Assembly: GCA_003013855.2 (NCBI GenBank)
Contig: ML058433.1
Location: 3,595,966 to 3,659,965 of the forward strand
Source of the DNA: Liriodendron chinense
Taxonomy: Eukaryota; Streptophyta; Magnoliopsida; Magnoliales; Magnoliaceae
Direction: 5' to 3'
Length of the DNA: 64,000 nucleotides
The position numbers were made by a program, and so were the translations under genes. Shown here one piece after another: positions 1-10,704 of the stretch; position 1 is the first letter of the stretch; the number at the start of each line of letters is the position of its first letter. A model generated the notes under the pieces. That model worked only from the letters and a program-made list of their open reading frames with translations. It made no database searches and had not been told where the DNA came from.

Positions 1-415
1 CGCATGTGACATGGAGTGGGCGCACGTGACCAACATACAAGACGAGAGAGAGAGAGAGACGAGTTCTTCCAGGCGCATGTGGCTCTGCACGTGCGCCTGG
101 TGGGTGGAGATGGGCGCATGTGGCTTCACCACTTTGGCTCACAAAGTTTGGGCGCATGTCCCCCTTGCACTTAGTGCATTCTTCCAATTTTTTGGTAGTT
201 GGATAGTGGGCGCATGTGTCCCTCCTTAGAAGGACGGGCGCATGTATCCCTCCATTGGGGAATGCATCCAAGCGTATGTCTCCCACCTTGGAATGATGGG
301 TGCATGCATTCAGGGGCATATATTTCACCTCAAAAGGGTGGGCGCATGTCCAAAACCCTCAATCTCATCCTCCCCTCCTCTCTCCTCTTCTCTCTCCTTC
401 TCTCTTCTTCTTGAA
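1..415. repeat. cluster of GGGCGCATGT motifs
   Basis: About eight exact or near-exact copies of GGGCGCATGT (around 18, 71, 112, 150, 208, 236, 273 and 340) are spaced roughly 30-60 bp apart in unrelated sequence. A CT-rich tract follows at 361-415. Another copy lies near 994. The spacing is irregular, so this is a motif cluster rather than a simple tandem repeat. Because a minus-strand TATA box lies just beyond it, the cluster may be the R-U5 or leader part of a minus-strand LTR. That is inference, since no LTR boundary is visible. Confidence 0.6.
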
Positions 416-433
416 TGCCACTCACACAACCCC

Positions 434-443
434 TTTATATAGT
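434..443 (-). promoter_or_regulatory. candidate TATA box (minus strand)
   Basis: The minus strand reads CTATATAAAGGGG here, followed about 25-35 bp downstream by a purine-rich tract (the complement of 361-415). This spacing fits a plant core promoter or an LTR U3/R boundary directing transcription toward position 1. No ORF of note lies downstream. Confidence 0.4.
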
Positions 444-459
444 TGTTGGTTTGGGAATT

Positions 460-1700
460 GTAACGGTTCATATATATCCTCTTATGGTGTGGTCCACTTG
501 AAACTTGGATCAGGTTAATCTTCTGTACTTTGGCACTTGTGGACCACACTGATCCTGTGAACAGGTCAGATTCTCCAAATCACTCAGATGGTGGGCTCTT
601 AGAGGCGCTGGACATTGGTTGATGTTAACAATACGTATGTACCATGAGTTTGCATGGTTTCGTACGTCTTTTGGAAAACCTGTTAGTGGGTCTCCTTTAT
701 AGTTCGTGGGCCCCATATCTGAGCGGTTCATTAGTTTAGGGTCTTCATTCTAGGAGGTGGCCTCAAGTTTCACCTAAATCCGAGTTCCAGGTGGGCCATA
801 CGAGAGGAAACAGTTCCACCGTTCAATCACCGTTGAAGACTCATGTGGAGCCATAGAAGTATCAGATCAAGCTAGTTTTTATGCATATGACACGTGTGGG
901 CATTTGTGATTCTCTGAATGTTTCAGATGGTTCAAAGGGCATCATGGTGGCCCCACACATGTTTTCAATCAGTAACCAATTTTCAACAACGCTTGGGCGC
1001 ATGTCTTTATGAGAGTGACTTTTTCCATGTTTGCATGCGTCCACGTGTTTGGTAAACTTTTAGGTGGGTCTAGTCCATAGGTCTAGGATCAAAGCCGTCC
1101 ATTGGCTCGGGAGTGTTATTCTAGGGGGTGGGCCCAAATTTGAGGCAAATCAGATGTTCATGTGGGCCATACCACAGGAAATAGTGTCACCGTTGTTTTG
1201 CCGTTGAATGATATTTGGGGGCCACACAGATATTGGGTCGAGCAACCATTTAATGTTCCATTTGTGTGAACCCCCTAGGATACTCTGGTCGGTCCAGATC
1301 TTGGAAAACAATATTGTGGTGGGCCACTAGAGAGGTTTAACCGGTGATCACTCATTTTGGGAGTTGTAATGGTGAGCGTTGATCTTCCTGTGGTGTGTCC
1401 CACCTGAGCTTCAGATATGCCTCATACTTAGTCCCAATGGTTAAAATAAGCTATCAAGATGTCTGGGAGGTTTGGATTTCCCTTATGCATCACGATGGGG
1501 ACCCCACAGCAATAAGCTCTTAAAGTTGTGTTTTTCACAAATTCAGGAGTTTAAAGTGTGAGTTTCACATGCTTTATGTATGTTACCAACTTCCAACCAT
1601 GGACAATTCTTCCTCCAATGTTTCTCCTGGTGTAGTCTCTCTAGGACTCAGATCTTCTTCATTTTTTGTCCCAAGGGGTAAAATGGGTTGGTGAAACAGA
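460..1700. repeat. GTGGGCC-type high-copy repeat segments, no gene
   Basis: No coding region. The stretch is a patchwork of phrases such as gtgggcccc, tggtgtggtccacttga, aaaatga, ttcaacggt and gtggaccacac, which recur near 14.5, 15.2, 34.2-36, 57.8 and 58.4-59.5 kb. Some copies elsewhere in the window lie inside Mutator-type MITEs with 9-bp target duplications, so these are probably eroded members of the same mobile families. Individual boundaries here are not resolvable. Confidence 0.55.
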
Positions 1701-2300
1701 TGATTGGCTTAGATCAAGTATATAATCCATGGTGGGGTATAGAGAACAACGTCTGGTGGGAATGTTACCATGGGCAATGTGAACGTACGTACATATTGTG
1801 GTTTTATGTATGCACATGATATGTTGGTGGTGTTCAGGCCGTGCATGCATTGCATATGTATGTGAACATGTAGTTTGTGGCATGTATGCATTTGTTGCAT
1901 GGATGACACGTGTGTTTCATACATGAGTCTTAGGCATGGTCCATGGTTTATATGTGTTGTGCATGCATGTATGAATGGGTTACATGAGAATAGTGTTCTT
2001 GCATGGTGTGAATGTATGTATGTTTGAGATATATGCATGGGCATATATGAGAGTTACATTTATACTCAGTGCCTTCATGGGCTTCATACATGGGTAGCAC
2101 GCATGGGCTGTATGGGTTGCATTCATGGCATGCAAAACAAGGTACATGTGTGTGGCATGTGTGGTTATGCATAGTATGCATGAGTTGGTTGCATGCACGT
2201 GATGGCTTAGCTTACGATTGCATGTGCTCATGCGGGCTTTAGGTGTGCATAGCCATACGCACTATTCTCTTGCATGAGTTCTGTGTATTACATGTATGGA
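1701..2300. repeat. ATGCAT/GTATG-rich low-complexity region
   Basis: About 600 bp dominated by interleaved gcatg, catgtatg, tgcatg and tatgtgt words, giving long runs of alternating purine and pyrimidine. Open frames here encode only His/Thr/Met/Cys-rich low-complexity peptides, typical of repeat translation. I see no gene. Positions 2301-2383 are unremarkable. Confidence 0.6.
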
Positions 2301-2383
2301 AGGTGTTCTATCGCTTTTATGACTATTTTTCGGGTCTTGAACCGATCCAAACCATTCATTTTGAGCCATCATTCACCCTTCTA

Positions 2384-3587
2384 TCATGGGTGAAAATTTG
2401 AGCCCCAACAGGCAAGAAGTGTGCCTTTCTCCCTAACACTAGGATGAGATTCAACTCTAGCCATTGAAGTTTTTAAATCATTGATGGCTTGAGATGAATT
2501 CTGGTTGAATTTTAATTGTTCTTTCATGAACCCATTAATTTTGTGAGAATTATTCTTATTGTACTCAGCTTGGGCCGAAACGAATGTACCCAATATTTTC
2601 TCAAGCGTAGCTTTTGGGTTAGTGTTTGCATTCTCTGATGGACCATTCCTCCAACTGAAGTTGGGATGGTTCTTCCAACCAGAATTATACGTGTTCGAGT
2701 TTAGATTCCTAAATGGTCGTTGATAATTATTTATGGCAATTGATTGTTCTTGTAAAACTTCTTGAAACACAGAGATTGTAGGAGAATCCTGTGTTACATG
2801 TTGGTTACTGGAATAAATGCCATAAATATTCTCAACTTCCTTAGTCTTTTCTCCCTTCCCTAATTCCATGGCCTCAACTTTTCTTGTGAGGCTAGCCACA
2901 CGTGCACTTATGTTATCTTTTTTAGAGAGGACATAGATTCCTTCATTTTCTCTTTGCTGGCTTATCTTGGGATTTGCTCGTTTAGTTATATCCCAAGATT
3001 GCATTCTCAGCTAAGATATCAAAGTAGTCCCATGCTTTCTCAACTTCCTTATTCATGAATTCTCCATTGTGCATCATCATTATGAATTGGAGCATGGGCG
3101 AAGTCAGTCCTTCATAGAAAAAGCTTATTACTCGCCAAATTTCGTAGCCATGATGTGGGCATATGTTTAATAAGTCTTTGAACCTCTCTCAACATTGGAA
3201 GAATGTTTCATCCTCTTTTTTAGCAAAATTCATGATTAGACGCCTCAACATACTTATTTTATGAATAGGGAAAAACTTTTTAATGAACTCCTTAGTCATC
3301 TCAATCCATGTGCCAATTGATCTTGGTCTCAATGGATGAAGCCAAGCCTTAGCCTCCTCTTTTAGAGAAAAAGGGAATAACCTAAGTCTCACGACATCAT
3401 CAGATACGTTTGCAAAGTGCAATGTGGTTATTACCTCATTGAATTCCTTGAGATGTTGATATGCGCTTTCATTGTCTAAACCAAGGAACTTGGGAAGGAA
3501 TTGGATTACTCCCGATTTTATATCGATATTCCCTGCATTATATGAAAAAATTATGCATGAGGGAGTACTCGCTCTTACAGGTTGCAA
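2384..3587 (-). pseudogene. Athila-like gag, broken
   Basis: Encodes a retrotransposon capsid protein for particle assembly. The N-terminal part (3587-3189) has the retrotransposon-gag pattern FPFSLKEEAKAWL followed by SIGTW. An in-frame TGA at 3186-3188 replaces the expected Trp of a CWERFKDLL segment; the reading continues through ICPHHGYEIWRVISFFYEGLT. It then shifts frame near 3003 and continues as a Gln/Asn-rich region containing NNYQRPFRN and SGWKNHPNFSWRN, typical of Athila gag. Similarity ends after a REKGT motif near 2420. The remaining residues to the stop at 2384 are unrelated flanking sequence. At least one stop and one frameshift make it nonfunctional. Confidence 0.75.
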
Positions 3588-3964
3588 GTAATCACGTCAA
3601 GTTCTCGGTCGAGGAACATTCTCAACTTCATTCTCACCCGTTTCAGTTTAGTTTTGGCCTAGATTTTAATTGGGCCTTGGATCGGTCGAGGAATCTAAAC
3701 GTTTCTTAGCGCGGGGTTCCTTATCTATCCCCTCAACAATTCCACCTTCACTAATCAGTCAGGTATTAAAATCTCAAACCCAATTTGACATGCAAATATC
3801 AGAACAGTAAAAGATTAAAAAGGGTTAGAAAAACCTTTTTGAAGTGACTACTTCGACTCCTAGAATCCCTGTAAAAATAAAACAAAGTAAACAACCTTAG
3901 TAAAGACTCCTAAAAATCTCAAGTAGAACTATTTTCAGAAATTTTATGAAAAACCATATAAAAT

Positions 3965-3981
3965 CCCTGGCAGCAGCGCCA
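3965..3981 (-). other. primer-binding site, tRNA-Asp type
   Basis: The minus strand reads TGGCGCTGCTGCCAGGG six bases after the LTR end. It matches the Athila-type PBS complementary to the 3' end of plant tRNA-Asp (TGGCGCCGTTGCCGGGG) with three mismatches. It marks the start of minus-strand DNA synthesis and fixes the element's orientation. Confidence 0.75.
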
Positions 3982-3987
3982 AAAACT

Positions 3988-5482
3988 TGTTCGCTTCCCC
4001 AAGTGTAGGGTTGCGATGTAGTAATAATTTGGTAGAGACCGAGATCGTTCTCAGGGACTTGTTAGGAATTCACAAAATTACTTCTAATATTCTCTAATTG
4101 AGAGCTAACCAAACAGATTTCTAGAATTGAATGTAGATAGAATTCTTAAACTAAATGTGAATCTAATCAATACAAAAGAGCACTAGGGGTCCAAGGATCC
4201 ACTTGTAGTAATCCTCGATGCTTAATTCGCTGTGGTTTCCCAATTACACAACTAGAATCGAAATCAAATCCTATCTAGTCGATTATAGAGCGGTTATAAC
4301 ATACAATCTGTCATATGTGTGATTTATGCATATGGTTCCCTCAATTCAACTTAGGACTTGAGCACACTCAATTGCATAGGTCAATCCTAGTTCCAATAAG
4401 TTAAGATCACAATTATAATCATCATTAAACTCTGTCACAAAGCATAACTAGATCATGATTTGAACTTCATTCAAATCATATACACAATCACACATAAGCA
4501 GAAATTCCATAAAAGTAGAACTCTTGGCATGAAGTTCCCACATGAGAATCTAAGTCTAGAGCATCTTGAATCCAATTCCTCGGAGCGTAGAGGGCTAGAC
4601 TCATTCAAAACAATTAAGAATTTAAGTAACTCTTCCAAACATCCATGAGCCATCATAAGATTAAGAAAACTATTTAGAACTTCATTCAAACTTCAAACCA
4701 TTGTTCTTCAATGAAAATTCAACTTAAAACCAAAACAAACGAATTAAAATATCTTAGATTCACTACAAACTTCACCTCTTAGCCCTAGCTAAGAGGTTTA
4801 GCCGTTGATCCAACGAAACATGAAAACAACTAAAAACATGAACTAGAAAGCAACAAACTAGAGGGATTTGTAGAACTCCGATTCCGTCTTTCTCCGCCTT
4901 CCACCTTCATAGATCTCTTCTAGGATACCTCAACTACGATCCCTAGGTCCCCTTTTATAGTGAAGAGGCTCTACCGCCTCAGAATCTTCTAGATTTGTGT
5001 AGCACTTGCGCCTAAAAAATCGGATCTTGCCGAAGAAGTTACTGAAAAATCGGGTATTCTACAAAATTATACATGGCCGACCGGTCTTGACCGGTCGGAC
5101 CCATCTGATGTATGTCCAGAGAGTGCAGTGGGGACCCCGACCTGTTCGCCGACCGATCGGACCAAAGTATCCTTGCTACAGCGGCTTCATATAAGGGAGT
5201 AGTGGGATGGCCGACCGGTCTTGACCGATCAAGCCTTCCTTTTTTCCATTTTTCTTTCTTTCTTTCTTTCTCTCTCTTCTCTCCTTCTTTCTTCATGATT
5301 CTTTGGCCCACCTTGGGTCTTCATCCAAGGGCTCTAAATGAAACTTTATAGTCACCAATTGGGTGAAGTCTCTCTCATTCCTACAATCACAAAACCATAT
5401 ATTAATATAGTCATTAAACATGGGAATCATGCATAGTTAGTGGTGTAATGGGGTTAGAATATACACTTTTACAAGCTCAACA
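3988..5482 (-). repeat. 5' LTR of the minus-strand Athila-like element (1495 bp)
   Basis: The minus strand begins TGTTGAGC at 5482 and ends GCGAACA at 3988. The same ends recur in the plus-strand LTR at 10705-12289, and the start recurs at 12712. Internally it carries several palindromic ACCGGTC motifs (5080-5230) and a TATA box at 4953-4960. The outer boundary interrupts a Tat-type pol reading frame, whose codons run on into LTR sequence. No target duplication can be checked because the other LTR is absent. Confidence 0.8.
4953..4960 (-). promoter_or_regulatory. LTR TATA box
   Basis: The minus strand reads CTATAAAAGGGG about 520 bp into the LTR, the expected place for a U3/R core promoter. 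The plus-strand relative of this LTR has only a degenerate ATTAAAAGGAC at the equivalent site (around 11266). Confidence 0.5.
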
Positions 5483-5769
5483 ATACCTGGCATGTCTTTA
5501 TGAGACCAGGCGAATACATCTTGATATTCGACCAAGAAGTTGGTCAGATGAATCCGAAAGGCGAAATTTAGAGATGACCTATTATAGACATTTTTGGAAG
5601 GATCATCGTTAGATAACTGAATTTCGATCGTCTCTTCTCCTGGTGCTCCTACCTGGTATGTATTTTCCCTTCGGTCCAGGTTTGTTGTTTTGGGAGAACT
5701 TGCTGAATCTCCTAAAATCGTCATTATAGGAGCTGCCTGGACTCTTTCGATCTTGTACTGCGATTTCAT
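5483..5769 (-). pseudogene. Tat-like pol fragment before RT, cut by an LTR
   Basis: Encodes the segment that precedes reverse transcriptase in Tat-lineage polyproteins: TIEIQLSNDDPSKNVY, then TNFLVEYQDVFAWSHKDMPGI. The next codons (VELVKVYILTPLHH) come from the inserted Athila-like LTR that starts at 5482, so the open frame extending to 5437 is a chimera. RT catalytic motifs are absent. The frame upstream of 5769 is interrupted, so the fragment cannot make a working polyprotein. Confidence 0.75.
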
Positions 5770-5901
5770 AACATGCTGGAGCCTCCTTTTGATTTCCTCG
5801 AACCACTCCCACTCCGTTCGGAGTGGGGAACTTGATGCATAAGTAGAGAGGGTGTAGAGCCGCTCCTATCTTAGTAAGTGAGGGTCAGCCCACGATGGCA
5901 T

Positions 5902-6267
5902 TTATGTCAATTTTCGATCGACCACAAGGAAATTGATGAAAATAGTGACTTTGGTTGGAGCTTCTCCGAATGTGATGGGAAGGTCGATACTTCCCTCTAG
6001 CGTCACTACTTCACCTCTAAAATCAACAAGAGGGATCGAGATAGATTTGAGTAGGTTTCTTGAGAGAGCCATCTTGTTGAAAGCTTTAAGGTAAAGGACA
6101 TCTGCAGAACTACCTGTATCTAACATAATACAATGAGTTACATAATTCGATACATTTAATGCTACGACAATGGAATCTTCATGAGGGAAATGGAGTCCTT
6201 CAGCATTTGCATGAGAGAAGGAAATTTGCTGATGGCTCAAGTTTGTCGACCTGGATGATTTCTCCAC
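5902..6267 (-). pseudogene. Tat-like aspartic protease domain
   Basis: The retroviral-type protease that processes Gag-Pol. The active-site motif LDTGSSADVLY is intact, followed by hydrophobic flap-region sequence and FGEAPTKVTIFINFLVVD. Upstream, SHANAEGLHFPHEDSIVVAL is the usual lead-in to the protease in this lineage. It is in a separate frame from the gag parts on one side and from the pre-RT segment on the other, so the original fused ORF is broken. Confidence 0.75.
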
Positions 6268-6462
6268 CCAATAAACGTGTTGAGGCTTCTGGCTCGCCTT
6301 TCGAGTATTTACTTTCCTTGAGGCTCATGAGTCTCTTCCACAAGTTAGGTCGCCTACAATAGTTCGAATTTCACCTGCTGGTTCAGTATCTTCCTGTGAA
6401 GGACGATGTTGCGGTGACTTTTTCCTCTAGTTCTGATGATCACGACGCGCTGGGGTATCAGA

Positions 6463-7965
6463 TTATTTAGGCGAACGATCTTGTCGTGCAACATAGTCTC
6501 GGAGGTGTCCCTTTCGAATGAGGGCTTTGATCAGATCTTTAAGGGATATACAACCTTGAGTATTATGCCCATGATCTTTATGGAAGTAGCAAAACTTTCT
6601 TTTGTCTCTTTTTTGGGGACCTGACTTGGTCATTGGGGGCCATTTGACATATGACTTATGTTTGATCTCCATCAATACCTTTTCGGGAGATCGATTGAGA
6701 GGTGTATAATTGTGATATTTCCCAGAATAAGACTTCCTTGGAGAACGATCACGTCGGTCACATCGGTATTTCTTATCTGCTGGAGAGATATCTTCAGCCT
6801 TTCACTTTTTTCCTGGAACACCATGGCAAGCTAGGGCTACTTCTTCAGCATTAATGTATTTTTAAGCCTTGGCTTAGAACTCAATTATCGTCTTAGTAGG
6901 GTTTTTATCTAAGGCGAATCGAAATCTTTCTCTTGTAATGCCCGCTATAAGGGTGGTGAGCCCCTTATCTTTAATATAACCTTTGGTTTGGACTACTTCT
7001 TCCGTGAATCGAACGGTGAATTCTTTCATCGTCTCTCCATGCTGCTGCTTCAAATCTGATAGGTGAGATGCAAGTTTTTTGATACGGATGATTCCCATAA
7101 ACTGAGAAAGAAAGAGATCCGATAACTGAGAGATGGATTCAATGGATCGGGGCTTTAGACCACAGAACCAAGTATGCGCCGCGTCTTTTAGAGTTAAAGA
7201 GAAAGCTCTGCACATGATTTCAGAGCTATATCCTTCCAGCTCCATAAGGGATCTATACATCTCTAGATGCTCAAGGGGATCGCCGATACCTGTATATGGA
7301 ACAATGCTGGGCGTCCGATATTTTTTAGGCAGAGGAGACTCCATTACTTGGCGAGTAAAAGGAGGTTCAGATCGTCAAATCGTCGCTAGAGTGGACGTCG
7401 GGAGGTTAGACTGATATCGTTGTTCGATATCAGCGAAATGATCCACAATTTTCTTGAGATCCCCTTCCCAAGGCAGGGTATAACTGGATGTTTCGTCATC
7501 AAGTTGTTCTTCAAGCTGACGTTGTCGGGAAGCACTGGAGCGGATAGATTGTGGGCGTTGGTTAGGAACTTGATTACTAAGAGGAATACGATTTGAAGGA
7601 GGGTTGGCATGAACTTGTGGTTCATCTAGAGTATGTCTAGAAGCTGCGGGCATAGGTTGTAATGGCGGTTATTCTGGATGTTGCTGCAATTCGAAAAAAT
7701 GTTGATCGAGCTTATTAGATAGGGCTTGAAATCCAGCCTGGAGAGTAAGAAGGGTATCTCCGACAAAATGCATAACGCCATCAAAGCCGCCAGATATATC
7801 TTGGAATGGATTCTGCCCAGGAAGGTTGGGATCTGCAAGAGGAATCCCAGTCAGAATAGCCTGAGGGAGATTGAGAGTTGGCTCAGAGATGTCTGGTGGT
7901 AGTAACGCTTGTTTTGAGGTGGAAGGATGAGCCATTTTCTTAAGAGGCATAACGGAAGGTGACAA
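6463..7965 (-). pseudogene. Tat-like gag, fragmented
   Basis: The capsid/nucleocapsid protein in pieces. 7965-7669 is an N-terminal region with a helical segment (LLTLQAGFQALSNKLDQHF). 7653-7375 is a charged linker. 7344-6874 carries the gag core (PYTGIGDPLEHLEMYRSLM, then AAHTWFCGLKPRSI, then KEFTVRFTEE). 6675-6463 has the nucleocapsid-like motif CYFHKDHGHNTQGC, the CxxHxxxGHxxxxC form used by the Tat lineage. Stops and frameshifts separate the pieces. No further function can be inferred. Confidence 0.75.
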
Positions 7966-7990
7966 TTTGTAATGAGAACGAATTGACTAC

Positions 7991-8012
7991 TCGTTCCCAC
8001 AGACGGTGCCAA
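7991..8012 (-). other. primer-binding-site region of the Tat-like element
   Basis: The minus strand reads TTGGCACCGTCTGTGGGAA immediately after the LTR end (GTTAACA). A near-identical sequence follows the 5' LTR in many plant Tat-lineage elements. The priming tRNA is not assigned. Confidence 0.6.
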
Positions 8013-8014
8013 TC

Positions 8015-8737
8015 TGTTAACGTCAGATTCTGGTAATGGGTCCCTCCCAAGCTTATGCTCTTCATGAAGTGAGCTTCCCTCCAAACCTGAAAGCCAAAGA
8101 AGAAACTAAGGGTGGCTAGCGCTTGGCCGTCGGCCCTACGAAGATTAAGTCAGAGATGATTTGATAGTAAGATAAAGTATGAAATGTGGGTTTAGAGATT
8201 GTGTACCTTTATCATTTGTGGGGCCATCTACTTATAGAGATCTGGGTGATCCCGCCTATTACGCAAGTCGTTAAAATCACTACTGATTTTAGGGGATAAG
8301 GTGCTTATCCTGTTAATCCTTAGATAAGGGGATGGCCCAATCACTCTAGACGTCTAGCTAATTACGTCTCTTGATAGAGATCCCCCGTGGTATGGAACCA
8401 TGAATAGAAACAAGCCAAAGTCGGCCTATATGGGCTGCTGTTACTATGAGACGAACAACCAGTGAGCAGACTTGCACGGACTCGGAGATGGCCTCATTTA
8501 GCGACCAAGTGCAGAACTGCTAGCACTCGTAGATGGCCTCGCTTGTCGACCAAGAGTAGAGCTGCTCACATAATGAGAAGGTATAGGCGGTCGTAGGTTT
8601 GAGTGAAATATAAGATGTGAGCAGGAAGGCTCGCTAGTAAGATGGTTTGATCGTGACTTTACGGAGAGGCGCTTGCTAGTCAGATGGTTTGATCGTGACT
8701 TTACGGAGAGGCGCTCGCTAGTCATATGTCTTTTACA
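8015..8737 (-). repeat. 5' LTR of the Tat-like element (about 723 bp)
   Basis: The 3' end, GTTAACA directly before the PBS, is clear. The 5' end at TGTAAAAG (8737) is my best guess from the TG...CA rule, as no second LTR is present to confirm it. A possible TATA (CTATAAG, minus strand, near 8231-8238) lies in the expected region. Two copies of a 46-bp unit (gatggtttgatcgtgac...) lie in tandem at about 8640-8728. Confidence 0.6.
8640..8728. repeat. 46-bp direct duplication inside the Tat-like LTR
   Basis: Two nearly identical tandem units, each containing gatggtttgatcgtgac, tttacggagaggcgct and gctagtca, differ by only one or two bases. The unit sits in the U3-side of the minus-strand LTR. 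A shorter related word (ctcgtagatggcctcg) recurs at 8480-8540. Confidence 0.75.
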
Positions 8738-8789
8738 CTTCTTCGACGACCAACTTTTATTCTACAATAGTGGATGATGATGAGCCACC

Positions 8790-9435
8790 CTCGGCTAAAT
8801 TTTCCAAAACCTTATAAGTTTTCTTGGCTCATTCCAAGGAAGAAGTAATTTTAAATATTGATGAGGCTTTGGAAGAGCCAAATTTTGAAAATTTGATTGA
8901 CAAGACACCAATCACTGAATTGAACAATTTTGTTATGCAGGAATTTAATTGATTGGTGCTTGACTTGCCTAAGGAGAGACTAATTTCTAAAAGTGTAGTG
9001 GTTGAGGACTCGTTTCAACCTGCACAAGTGACTAAGAAGGTCGAAGTTTCCTACACTCTAGAAGAGTGTTTGGCATATTTTGAGGATTGAGGTGATCCTA
9101 TGATCTGTGACATTGTTAATGCCTTAAGGGAAACTTCACCGGTGCCCACAAAGACTCCTTCCATGGAATATAGCGCTAAAGTATTAATCGTGGAAACACT
9201 GGTAGAATCTGAAAATGTGGAGACCATACCGACTTATGAAGAAGAAATACAAGTCTCCACATCCCTTTGGTTTGTTCAAACCGAAGTGCACCATCTCTGG
9301 GATGATCTTTACTTGAACAAGTTTTTTCCATACAAGTTGGAAAGAAGATTCATGTTTAATGAATTCCAACCAAAGAAATTCTCCTTTCTTAACACATGGG
9401 GTGATAATTTTGAAAAACCCGCTAAAATGTTTTAG
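8790..9435 (+). pseudogene. degenerate retrotransposon coding remnant
   Basis: A reading frame with several stops: fragments such as LVHSKEEVILNIDEALEEP and NFENLIDKTPITELNNF, then an open stretch at 9100-9435 (about 111 residues). The open stretch ends with a conserved-looking LYLNKFFPYKLERRFMFNEF. It lies between lost upstream pol sequence and the long 3' spacer of the Athila-like element, so it is probably a late or accessory part of that element's coding region. I do not recognise a domain and assign no function. Confidence 0.4.
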
Positions 9436-9439
9436 CAGG

Positions 9440-10690
9440 ATTTTCAATGGATTAAAATGACAAACAAACCATGTGTATTATGAAGCGGCATGGTGGATGG
9501 TATTACCCAAAAATCTTTTACTTTATCTCATAATCCTGCTAGATTCATTCCTTTGGATGATCATGTGTATCAAGATTGACCTCCTAGTCTGACGGAAGTA
9601 TAGGGTAGTTTTATTAGTTTTAATTGTTTAGTTGTTTGGAGTTATAGACCTTTATGATCAACTCTCTCAGGTACTCTCGTTCTCACTCTTCTTTATTCAT
9701 TTCAGTGCTCTCATGTCATTAATTATTGAATATATTTTTACATTGAGGACAATGCAAGATTTTGGTTAGAGGTGAGATTCCTAGATGAATCTAGTATTTT
9801 GTGACATTTCGAGCAAAATTTTGTAGTAAATTTTTTTTCAAATTTTCTAAAAATTTAAAACCCTTTTGGAAAACCTTGTTTATATGCACTTAGGATGTTA
9901 CGAGTATGAGAGAAAAAGAGATGAAGTGATAGATTTTGAAAGTTTTGAATTACTTATAATATAATAGTTTTCTATATGAATTTCCCTATTTATACGATCG
10001 ATAGAATGTTTGAACACTTTTAAGTTTAGTTCACATTACACGATTCTCATGGTTTGAAAGGATTATGTAGACTTATAGATTAGCTAGATTAAGATCTAAG
10101 GCGTTAAGGAACCAAGCCGGGGAACTTTGTCCATCCTTGTTCATGTGAAAGTAAGAGAAAAGAACGGATGATATGGATATTTAAAAATCCTATCTCGTGT
10201 ATATGAAAAGAAAGAAAAAATGGTTATTGTTGAATATGTTATGAATTTTTTTGAAAATGACGTATTACCAACCAAGGGATGGTCTACCCATAACCAAAGC
10301 TGGAAATGAGAAGTAGTGTGAAAGTTGTCAAAGGAACGGTAAGGCAAATTCTTGTCATAGGCATTTGGTTGAACTATATACTATTAGATATTTGGTTTCG
10401 TTGATTTATGAAGAAGGTAATCCTAGAAATTCATGAGATCAACAATCACTATGCACACTAGACCGCACTTATTTGGATCATTCTATTTTTCAATAAATCG
10501 GTGGGGATTCTATGTGAAATAGTTATTATGTTTAGGGAGTTTACGATTTCAACTTCTTATCACTAATTCTCTTTGAATTTTGTGCTTTATATGTCTTAAA
10601 GTTTATAATAGAAGTATAGTTTCCAAGAGAGAGTTGTGTTTTTAGAGAAGGGAATTATTTTACACATGTTTTGCTTGGGACTAGCAAAAT
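9440..10690 (+). other. AT-rich spacer before the 3' LTR, no gene
   Basis: About 1.25 kb with no credible ORF on either strand, consistent with the long untranslated region that Athila-like elements have between coding sequence and 3' LTR. Contains a first polypurine-like stretch near 9755 (attttggttagaggtg), which resembles the true one at 10691. Confidence 0.5.
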
Positions 10691-10704
10691 TTTGGTTGGG
10701 GGTG
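10691..10704 (+). other. polypurine tract
   Basis: TTTGGTTGGGGGTG lies immediately before the 3' LTR start TGTTGAGC. It is the expected primer site for plus-strand DNA synthesis and fixes the LTR boundary. Confidence 0.7.

Larger units (their letters stand above)
2412..5482 (-). mobile_element. truncated Athila-like Ty3/gypsy element
   Basis: Read on the minus strand, the order is 5' LTR (5482-3988), PBS (3981-3965), untranslated leader, then gag (3587 down to about 2412). Homology to gag then stops abruptly; protease, RT, integrase and the 3' LTR are missing. The gag sequence and the tRNA-Asp-type PBS place it with Athila-like elements. Its LTR begins inside the pol of a Tat-like element (5483-8737), so it inserted into that element and was later truncated. 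Confidence 0.75.
5483..8737 (-). mobile_element. 5' part of a Tat-like Ty3/gypsy element
   Basis: On the minus strand: LTR (8737-8015), PBS (8012-7991), gag (7965-6463), aspartic protease (6267-5902) and the region just before RT (5769-5483). The coding order gag-PR-RT is that of Ty3/gypsy. Motifs such as LDTGSSADVLY and FAWSHKDMPGI are those of the Tat lineage. The element is cut at 5482/5483 by the Athila-like LTR, and the rest of pol and the 3' LTR are not in the window. All coding parts are split by stops or frameshifts. Confidence 0.75.

Noticed and set aside
1709..2231. His/Thr/Cys-rich minus-strand frames
   Set aside because: Direct translation of the ATGCAT-rich low-complexity region.
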